Source: UBA2020 sp964551435
GTDB lineage: Bacteria > Pseudomonadota > Alphaproteobacteria > Micavibrionales > UBA2020
Length of the DNA stretch: 25,413 nucleotides
Direction of reading: 5' to 3'
NCBI GenBank assembly: GCA_964551435.1
Contig: CAZKBS010000026.1
Span: 1-25,413, forward strand
The notes beneath the pieces were generated by a model. It was given only the letters and a program-made list of their open reading frames with translations, was not told the DNA's origin and searched no databases. Made by a program: the position numbers and the translations under genes. The first letter of the stretch is position 1. Every line of letters begins with the position of its first letter. Below, in pieces: positions 14,135 to 20,656 of the stretch.

Positions 14135-14176
14135 CCGGAACAGGATGTTCTCCGGATTTCGCGGGCTCCCCGCGAA
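14135..14176 (+). other. Two stem-loops in the motA leader
   Basis: CCGGAACA (14135-14142) pairs with TGTT and CCGG (14146-14155) with a 2-nt bulge. Next to it TTCGCGGG-CTC-CCCGCGAA (14158-14176) is a perfect 8-bp stem. Neither is followed by a T-run, so leader structure is likelier than termination. Confidence 0.5.
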
Positions 14177-14211
14177 GACGTTGCAAAACGAAGACAGGAT
14201 GCAAGGACCGC

Positions 14212-15069
14212 ATGATCAAGATAATCGGTCATATTGGCGTTGTCGCAGCCACCATCGGCGGTTATGCCGCGATGGGCGGTAAAATTGCGGTTTTGAATCA
14301 GCCATTCGAGCTGGTGATCATCTTCGGCTCCGCCTGCATGGCGTTCATCACCGCCAATTCCAAACACGCCATCAAAGCCTCGCTCGCCGACATCAAGGCG
14401 ATCTACAAAAAAGAAAAATACGGCAAGCAGGAATATCTCGAACTGCTCAGCATGCTGTATCTAGTTTTCAAAACAGCACGCAGCAAAGGCTGGCTGGCGC
14501 TCGAACAGCATATCGAAAACCCGCATGAGAGCGAGATTTTCAAAAAATTCCCTGTCTTCCACGCCGATCATCACGCCGTGACGTTCCTGTGCGACTATTT
14601 GCGCATCATCTCGCTCGGCGCGGAAAAAGCGCACGAGATCGAGGCGCTGATGGATCAGGAAATCGACACGCAGCGCGAAGGCCGCAACCATACATCGCAT
14701 GCCATCCAGACCATGGCCGACGGTATGCCCGCGCTGGGTATCGTCGCCGCCGTTCTGGGGGTCATCAAAACGATGGGCGCGATTTCCGAACCGCCGGAAG
14801 TTCTGGGTAAACTTATCGGCGGCGCGCTGGTGGGTACGTTCCTTGGCGTGTGGTTGTCATACGGCTTTCTGGCGCCGATTGCGAGCGCGATGAAAGAGCG
14901 CAACGACGGCGAGCTGAAATACTATATCTGCATGAAAACCAGCATTCTCGCCTTCCTGCAAGGCGCCGCGCCGCAGGTAGCCGTCGAATTCGGCCGCAAG
15001 ATTTTGCAGCATGACGTACAGCCGACCTTCGTCGAAGTCGAGGAAGCAACACAGAACGTCACCGCTTAA
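14212..15069 (+). CDS. motA: Flagellar motor stator protein MotA
   Basis: A 285-residue proton-channel stator subunit in the inner membrane. Four hydrophobic segments are visible (about 3-22, 33-50, 170-190, 200-222) with a large cytoplasmic loop between the second and third carrying charged residues that contact FliG. GMPALGIVAAVLGVIKTMG in the third segment contains the conserved channel proline, and GGALVGTFLGVWLSYGFLAP is the typical last segment. AAGGA lies 4 nt before ATG 14212. It is followed by motB after 27 bp. The probable promoter carries a CtrA box. The length is typical of alphaproteobacterial MotA. Confidence 0.97.
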   Translation: MIKIIGHIGVVAATIGGYAAMGGKIAVLNQPFELVIIFGSACMAFITANSKHAIKASLADIKAIYKKEKYGKQEYLELLSMLYLVFKTARSKGWLALEQHIENPHESEIFKKFPVFHADHHAVTFLCDYLRIISLGAEKAHEIEALMDQEIDTQREGRNHTSHAIQTMADGMPALGIVAAVLGVIKTMGAISEPPEVLGKLIGGALVGTFLGVWLSYGFLAPIASAMKERNDGELKYYICMKTSILAFLQGAAPQVAVEFGRKILQHDVQPTFVEVEEATQNVTA

Positions 15070-15096
15070 CACCTCCAGCGCCCCCGGGAAAGAGAC

Positions 15097-16089
15097 ATGG
15101 CGAAGGACGACGAAAAACGGCCCATTATCATTATCAAACGGGTCAAGAAAGTCGAAGGCGGCCACCACGGCGGCGCCTGGAAAGTCGCCTATGCCGACTT
15201 CGTGACCGCCATGATGGCGTTCTTCCTGCTGCTGTGGCTGCTGAACGTCACGACGGACGAGCAGAAGGACATGATCTCCTCCTACTTCGCACCGGCAGAT
15301 CCGCGCATTTCTCAATCGACCAGCGGTTCGGGCGGCGTCATGGGCGGACAGACGATGTCCGAAGAAGGCGCAATGACCGACGACAAAACGCCGGTATCCC
15401 AGCAGCGCGAGCCCGCCGAAGGCGTCGGCCGCGAAGACGGACAGGACGGCGTCGACCCCGCGCGCATCACCGAAAAGGAAATCGATCAGGAGCTGGAGCG
15501 GCGCGACGAAAAGGCGTTCAAGGAAACCGAAGACAAATTGCGCGAAGCCATTGAATCCGTCCCCGACCTGCGCGAACTATCGCAAAACCTTTTGATCGAT
15601 ATGACACCGGAGGGGCTGCGTATCCAGATTGTAGATCAGGAAGGCAAGCCGATGTTCGAAATCGGCGCCGCCAAACCGCTGCCGCAGGCGGAAAAACTGT
15701 TGCGCCTGATTGCGCAGGTTGTACGCGATTTGCCCAACAAGCTTTCCATCCGTGGCCATACGGACTCCAAACCCTACGGACGCGATATCAGCTATGGCAA
15801 CTGGGAACTGTCGGCCGACCGCGCCAATGCCAGCCGCCGCGTGATGCTGGCCGCGCCGCTGGACCCTGTGCGCATCGAAAACGTGCAGGGCAAGGCCGAC
15901 CGCGAACCGCTGGTGCCCAACGACCCCGAAAACGCGCGCAACCGCCGCATCAGCATCATCCTGCTGAAACAATCTGTCGCCCCCGCCACGCCGCGCGCGG
16001 ATAAAAAACCGCCCGCCACCAAGGCCGCGCCGAAAAAAGACGCACCCGCGAACCGCCGCCGCGAAGAAGGCGTCATTTACTTCCCGTGA
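15097..16089 (+). CDS. motB: Flagellar motor stator protein MotB
   Basis: A 330-residue stator subunit that anchors MotA to peptidoglycan. A basic N-terminus (RPIIIIKRVKKVEGG) precedes the single membrane helix AYADFVTAMMAFFLLLWLLN with the proton-carrying Asp34. The plug/linker region (51-160) is unusually acidic and Gln/Glu rich. The OmpA-like peptidoglycan-binding domain spans about 165-290 with SIRGHTDSKPYG and NRRISIILL. A Lys/Ala/Pro tail (291-330) extends past the domain. A GAGA ribosome site precedes ATG 15097. The TGA stop overlaps the GTG start of bpt by two bases (GTGA). Confidence 0.97.
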   Translation: MAKDDEKRPIIIIKRVKKVEGGHHGGAWKVAYADFVTAMMAFFLLLWLLNVTTDEQKDMISSYFAPADPRISQSTSGSGGVMGGQTMSEEGAMTDDKTPVSQQREPAEGVGREDGQDGVDPARITEKEIDQELERRDEKAFKETEDKLREAIESVPDLRELSQNLLIDMTPEGLRIQIVDQEGKPMFEIGAAKPLPQAEKLLRLIAQVVRDLPNKLSIRGHTDSKPYGRDISYGNWELSADRANASRRVMLAAPLDPVRIENVQGKADREPLVPNDPENARNRRISIILLKQSVAPATPRADKKPPATKAAPKKDAPANRRREEGVIYFP

Positions 16090-16835
16090 CAAACCAACCG
16101 CCCGACGCGCCGGATGCGCAGGACACACCGTTGGAATTCTACCTGACAGCGGATACGCCCTGCCCCTATCTGCCGAATCTGCGCGAGCGGCGCATCCTGA
16201 CCTTCCTCGAAACGCCGCCGCAGACCAGGGCGCTGCCGCTGTTGCTGCAAAGCGGGTTTCGCCGCAGCCAGAACATGCTCTATCGCCCGCATTGCGCCAG
16301 CTGCAAAGCCTGCAAAAGCGTGCGCCTGCGCCTCGGCGATTTCACGCCGGATACGGCGGAGCGGCGCATCCTGCGCAAAAACAAGCACCTGACGGCCGCG
16401 CATAGCGCGGCGCTATCGTCACCCGCGCTCTATAACCTTTTCAACCGCTATCAGCTGAGCCGTCATGCCGACGGCGGCATGGCCGGCATGACAGAGTCCG
16501 ACCTCCGCGCGATGATAGAAGAGCATACCGGCCATGCGCGGCTGATGACCGCGGCGGACGGCACGGGGCGGATTGTTTGCGCGATGCTCTATGACGACAT
16601 GCCGGACGGTGTTTCGGCGGTCTACAGTTTTTTTGATCCCGCGCTGTCGGCGCAAAGCCTTGGCACATGGATGATTGTGACGCTGGCGACATGGGCGCAG
16701 GCGCAGGGAAAAGATTATCTTTACCTTGGCTACTGGATTGCTGCATCGCGCAAGATGGCCTACAAAGCCCGTTTCCAGCCCCTCGAGATTTTGCTAGAAA
16801 ACGGGTGGACAGATTTCAGCACCGCATCCATTTGA
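16086..16835 (+). CDS. bpt: Leucyl/arginyl-tRNA-protein transferase (Bpt/Ate family)
   Basis: A 249-residue N-degron enzyme; it transfers leucine (or arginine) from tRNA to acidic N-termini, marking proteins for ClpS/ClpAP. Family marks are TPCPYLPNLRERRI, SGFRRSQNMLYRPHCASCKACKSVR (Cys26, Cys70, Cys73, Cys76), SVYSFFDP-like AVYSFFDPAL, and YLYLGYWIAASRKMAYKARFQP near the C-terminus. GTG 16086 overlaps the motB stop (GTGA) and has no good ribosome site of its own, so it is probably translated by coupling. Bacterial Bpt prefers leucine on Asp/Glu N-termini; substrate preference here is inferred from family. Confidence 0.93.
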   Translation: MTNQPPDAPDAQDTPLEFYLTADTPCPYLPNLRERRILTFLETPPQTRALPLLLQSGFRRSQNMLYRPHCASCKACKSVRLRLGDFTPDTAERRILRKNKHLTAAHSAALSSPALYNLFNRYQLSRHADGGMAGMTESDLRAMIEEHTGHARLMTAADGTGRIVCAMLYDDMPDGVSAVYSFFDPALSAQSLGTWMIVTLATWAQAQGKDYLYLGYWIAASRKMAYKARFQPLEILLENGWTDFSTASI

Positions 16836-16853
16836 CCGCGAGGAGACTTCCCC

Positions 16854-17942
16854 TTGAAACGCCGCGACTTCATCAAATCCGCCGCCCTTGCCGTTCCTTT
16901 TGCAGGGGGCGCCGCCGCTGCGGCCTTTCCCGCCCCCGCCATCGCCAAGGGCCTGCGCAAATGGAACATGACCACGACATGGCCGAAGAATTTTCCCGGC
17001 CTTGGTACGGGCGCGGCGAAGATTGCCGAATTCATCACCAAGGCATCCGATGGCCGCCTGACGGTGGAGGTCTATGGCGCCGGCGAACTCGTCCCCGCCT
17101 TTGACGCCATCGACGCGGTCGGCAACGGCTCGGTCGAAATGGGACATGGCGCGTCTTATTACTGGAAAGGCAAAACGCCGGCGGCGCAGTTCATTTCATC
17201 CATCCCCTTCGGGCTGGTCGCGCAGGAGCAAAACGCGTGGATTTATCACGGCGGCGGACAGGCCCTGTGCGATGAAGTCTATGCCACCATGGGCTGCAAG
17301 TTTTTTTCGGGCGGCAACAGCGGCACGCAGATGGGCGGCTGGTATAACCGCGAGATTAACAGCATCGCCGATTACAAAGGCCTCAAGCTGCGCATGCCCG
17401 GCCTTGGCGGCGAAATCGTACGCGCCGCGGGCGGCACGGTTGTGAATATTCCGGGCGGGGAGCTATTGACCTCCCTGCAATCGGGCGCGATTGACGCGCT
17501 GGAATGGGTCGGGCCGTATAACGACCTCGCCTTCGGCTTTCACAAGGCGGCGAAGTATTACTACTACCCCGGCTGGCACGAACCGAATGCCATTCTGGAT
17601 TGCTTCATCAACCTCAAGGCATGGGGCGAACTGCCCGCCGATTTGCAGGAAATCGTCACCATCGCCTGCCAGGCCGCCACGCTGAACATGACCAGCGAAA
17701 TGGCCGCGCGCAGCGGCAGCGCCCTTGCGCGCCTGCGCGGCGAATTCAAGGTGGATGTGCGCCCCTTCCCGCCCGCGGTTTTGAAAGAGCTTAAAACCCT
17801 GTCGCAAAAAGTCATCGGCGACATCGCCGCGGGCGATGCGCTGAGCCAGAAGCTGCTGGCCAGCCTCGAAAAATTCAAGAAAGAGCAGATGGATTACACC
17901 GACATCGCCGAGAAGGCGATGCTGGAAGCGCGCGCGCTTTGA
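16854..17942 (+). CDS. TRAP transporter substrate-binding protein (DctP, TakP-like)
   Basis: A 362-residue periplasmic binding protein. The signal MKRRDFIKSAALAVPFAGG carries a twin-arginine motif (RRDFIK), cleavage probably after PAIA at about residue 31, so it is exported folded through Tat. KLRMPGLGGE (Arg180) and ALEWVGPYNDLAFGFHKAAK (Trp218), plus YYYYPGWHEPNAILD, resemble TakP, which binds pyruvate and other 2-oxoacids with Na+. Start is TTG 16854 with AGGAG 8 nt upstream. The partner dctQ and dctM are on the opposite strand 790 bp away, with an orphan gene between. Confidence 0.93.
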   Translation: MKRRDFIKSAALAVPFAGGAAAAAFPAPAIAKGLRKWNMTTTWPKNFPGLGTGAAKIAEFITKASDGRLTVEVYGAGELVPAFDAIDAVGNGSVEMGHGASYYWKGKTPAAQFISSIPFGLVAQEQNAWIYHGGGQALCDEVYATMGCKFFSGGNSGTQMGGWYNREINSIADYKGLKLRMPGLGGEIVRAAGGTVVNIPGGELLTSLQSGAIDALEWVGPYNDLAFGFHKAAKYYYYPGWHEPNAILDCFINLKAWGELPADLQEIVTIACQAATLNMTSEMAARSGSALARLRGEFKVDVRPFPPAVLKELKTLSQKVIGDIAAGDALSQKLLASLEKFKKEQMDYTDIAEKAMLEARAL

Positions 17943-17949
17943 TATTTGC

Positions 17950-18567
17950 TTAAAGCGGCATACCCGCCGATGCGCGCAGCGATGCGGGCTTGCGGCATTG
18001 CGTCCAGATATGCGGACGGCTTTCGAGGACGGTCGTCACCTTCATCGCCGCGATTTCAAAACGCGTATCGAGTTTATACACATCCTGCGTGCCGCGGGCG
18101 GCGGAGTAAATTTCAAGCGCGTCCGCATAAATGCGCTGCGCATCCGCCTGTACGTAACGCGGACCGGTGACGGGGTCTGCCAGCTGTTCCATCATCAAAA
18201 TCGCGCTGGCCTGAAAAAACAGGCGCATATCGCCCGACTGGCGCGGCAGAATGCCGCAGAAATCGCGGGTGCAGGACGACTTCATGCCCGCCACATCGCG
18301 CGAAAATTCGACAAGGCGGTTATTGAGCCAATCGGCAGGCTGCGCGGAAAAAACCGCAGGGCCGGCAAGGCAGGCCGCCGCCGCGACCTGACGGCAATCG
18401 CCGCCATGTTCGCAAATCAGCCGCGCCATGGCCACGGGGCCGCGCAGATATTGGGCGGATGCGGTTTGCGCATCGTTTTCAAAACGGTCGAGATATTTCG
18501 TCCAGCCCGCGCCGAACGCGTCGCGAAACAATTTCGTATCCGGCAGACCTGTCTGCTGAAATTCCAT
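17950..18567 (-). CDS. Hypothetical protein
   Basis: A 205-residue protein that I do not recognise. It is soluble looking, mostly helical, Cys/Ala rich (CEHGGDCRQVAAAACLAG; CTRDFCGIL) and has no signal peptide or membrane segment; the C-terminal part (QRIYADALEIYSAARG, VTTVLESRPHIWTQC) is also helical. ATG 18567 is preferred to GTG 18579; AGGG lies 11 nt upstream. It converges with the TRAP binding-protein gene, leaving 7 bp between the stops, and follows dctM after a 165-bp gap that I could not assign a promoter to. It might be transcribed with dctQM. Confidence 0.6.
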   Translation of the reverse strand: MEFQQTGLPDTKLFRDAFGAGWTKYLDRFENDAQTASAQYLRGPVAMARLICEHGGDCRQVAAAACLAGPAVFSAQPADWLNNRLVEFSRDVAGMKSSCTRDFCGILPRQSGDMRLFFQASAILMMEQLADPVTGPRYVQADAQRIYADALEIYSAARGTQDVYKLDTRFEIAAMKVTTVLESRPHIWTQCRKPASLRASAGMPL

Positions 18568-18732
18568 GCAAATACACACCCTGTTTTATCGTCGGCGGTT
18601 AATATGATACGCGCCGTTTTGGTCATGGCTTCCGCAGGCCGGAAAAAGCTGAAAAGACGGTCTTGCGAAAGAGGTCCGAGTTTTAAACCACAGGGGCGGC
18701 AGAGTCCAGATTTTTTACAAAAGGGCTTGTAA

Positions 18733-20130
18733 TTACTTGATTTTTTGCGGCAGCGCGGTCGCCAATTCCGGAAAGATCGCCAGCAAAACCAGCGCCAGCA
18801 ACTGAATCGCGATAAAGGGAATCGCCCCCTTGTAAATCGCCGATGTCGGCACGTCTTTCGGAACCACGCCGCGCAGATAAAACAGCGCGAAGCCGAAAGG
18901 CGGCGTCAGGAAACTCGTTTGCAGATTGACGGCAATCATCACACCCAGCCAGACGGGGTCGATGCCCATCATCAGCAAGACCGGCCCGACAATCGGCACC
19001 ACGATAAAAATGATTTCGATGAAGTCGAGAAAAAAACCCATCACGAACATGATCAGCATGACAATCAGCATCGCGCCGAACTTTCCGCCCGGCAGGGATT
19101 GCAGCGCATCGCGCACCAGCGCCTCCCCACCAAGACCGCGGAAGACCAGCGAGAACACGGATGCCCCCAGCAAAATCATGAAAACCATGGCCGTGATTTT
19201 GGTGGTTTCGCGCATCGCCGTTTGCAAATTGGTTTTGGTCAGGCTGCGGTTCAGCGCGGTCAGCACAAGCGCCCCTGCGGCGCCGAAGGCCGCAGCCTCC
19301 GTCGGCGTGGCCATGCCGCTGAAAATGGCGCCCAGCACGGCGAAAATCAAAAACGCAGGCGCGAGCAGCGAGGTCGCCACTTTTTTCGCCAGCGATACGC
19401 CTTCGGGCAGTGCCTGCAGCGCCGGTGCGCGCAGCGGGTGCCGCCAGGCGATAAAGGCGACCCACATCATATAAAGCGCGACCAGCAGCAGCCCCGGCAG
19501 CAGCGCCCCCGCGAAGAGGTCGGTCACCGACATCGAATCCGGCGCCCAGTTGCCCATATCCATCTGCGCCTGCGTATAGGCGCCCTGCAAAATATCGCCC
19601 AGCAGGATAAGGACGATAGAAGGCGGAATGATCTGCCCCAGCGTCCCCGCCGCGCAAATGGTGCCGCAGGCGAGTTTCTGGTCATAGCCCGTTTTCATCA
19701 TGGCAGGGAAGCTCAAAAGCCCCATCGTCACCACCGTCGCGCCGACAAGCCCCGTCGAAGCGGCCAGCAGCATGCCGACAAATATCACCGCGAGCGCCAG
19801 CCCGCCGCGCAGGCGGCCAAAGCAAAGCCCGATGGTTTCCAAAAGATTTTCGGCAATGCGCGATTTTTCCAAAACCACGCCCATGAAAATAAACAGCGGC
19901 ACCGCGACCAGCAGCTCGTTCATCATGACGCCGAAATAGCGGGAGAATAAAGCGCCCAGCAGCGCCCCCTTGAACACGCCAAAGGCCATGCCGATACCGG
20001 CAAAAAGAAGCGCGCTGCCGCCCAGCGTGAAGGCGACCGGAAAGCCGAACATCAGCGCCGCGCACACAAAGGCGAACATCAAAACGCTCAGGCATTCGCC
20101 GAGCAGCACGGGGTCTATCGCCTCAAGCAT
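18733..20130 (-). CDS. dctM: TRAP transporter large permease (DctM/TakM)
   Basis: The 465-residue ion-coupled membrane subunit of the TRAP transporter. GFPVAFTLGGSALLF at the N-terminus, LLAVPLFIFMGVVLEKS, GTICAAGTLGQIIPPSIVLILLG and FFLDFIEIIFIVVPIVGPVL match DctM; about 11-13 hydrophobic helices span the chain. The ATG overlaps the dctQ stop by 8 bp, with AGG about 9 nt upstream. With dctQ it forms the membrane part; the binding protein is the Tat-exported one at 16854. No terminator is visible after the stop. Confidence 0.96.
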   Translation of the reverse strand: MLEAIDPVLLGECLSVLMFAFVCAALMFGFPVAFTLGGSALLFAGIGMAFGVFKGALLGALFSRYFGVMMNELLVAVPLFIFMGVVLEKSRIAENLLETIGLCFGRLRGGLALAVIFVGMLLAASTGLVGATVVTMGLLSFPAMMKTGYDQKLACGTICAAGTLGQIIPPSIVLILLGDILQGAYTQAQMDMGNWAPDSMSVTDLFAGALLPGLLLVALYMMWVAFIAWRHPLRAPALQALPEGVSLAKKVATSLLAPAFLIFAVLGAIFSGMATPTEAAAFGAAGALVLTALNRSLTKTNLQTAMRETTKITAMVFMILLGASVFSLVFRGLGGEALVRDALQSLPGGKFGAMLIVMLIMFVMGFFLDFIEIIFIVVPIVGPVLLMMGIDPVWLGVMIAVNLQTSFLTPPFGFALFYLRGVVPKDVPTSAIYKGAIPFIAIQLLALVLLAIFPELATALPQKIK

Positions 20131-20656
20131 CCGCGCCGCCTTTCAGCGCTTTGCAGGCGCGCGCGAGCATCGAGAGCCCCTGCAGCGCCAACAGCACGCA
20201 AAAAACGGGAATAAGCGTTTTCATTAAATAAACACCGGGCAGCCCGCCCGCCTGAAACGAGCTTTCGCGCTTGTGCCAGCTTTCGATCACATAGGGCAGA
20301 CTGACCCAGAACACCAGCCCCACCATCGGCAGCAGGAACAGCAGCACACCGGCCATATCGACCATGGCGCGGCGGCGCGGCGACATGCGGCCATAAAAAA
20401 CATCCACGCGCACATGCGCATCATGCCTGAGGGCATAGGACGCGCCGAGCATCATCAGCGCCCCGTGCATCCACAAATAACTTTCCTGCATCCAGACAAA
20501 ACCCACGCTGAACACATAGCGCAGCAGCGCGGTCGCCACCGCCGCCAGCACCATGAAAAGCGTCAGCCACGACACCGCGCGGCCGATATAATCGCTGAGG
20601 GCATCGACCGCTGCGATGAATGTGTCGAGGACGGAAGATGCGGAGGGGGAGGTCAT
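20123..20656 (-). CDS. dctQ: TRAP transporter small permease (DctQ/TakQ)
   Basis: The 177-residue small membrane subunit with four hydrophobic segments (about 28-48, 62-76, 102-123, 145-163). VWMQESYLWMHGALMMLGASYALRHDAHVRVDVFYGRM is the typical DctQ loop. The ATG overlaps the parC stop (ATGA, 20653-20656) and its stop overlaps dctM by 8 bp. The ribosome site is within the end of parC (ACGGGAA). So the transporter genes are translationally chained to a topoisomerase gene. Confidence 0.95.
   Translation of the reverse strand: MTSPSASSVLDTFIAAVDALSDYIGRAVSWLTLFMVLAAVATALLRYVFSVGFVWMQESYLWMHGALMMLGASYALRHDAHVRVDVFYGRMSPRRRAMVDMAGVLLFLLPMVGLVFWVSLPYVIESWHKRESSFQAGGLPGVYLMKTLIPVFCVLLALQGLSMLARACKALKGGADA

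Noticed and set aside
13166..16835. Arginase and the arginyl/leucyl-transferase as one arginine-based system
   Set aside because: They share only a strand and proximity; motA and motB lie between them and Bpt enzymes usually use leucyl-tRNA, so a common pathway is not supported.
18745..19950. 401-codon plus-strand frame
   Set aside because: Antisense to dctM; its Arg/Gln/His-rich protein is typical of the complement of a hydrophobic gene.
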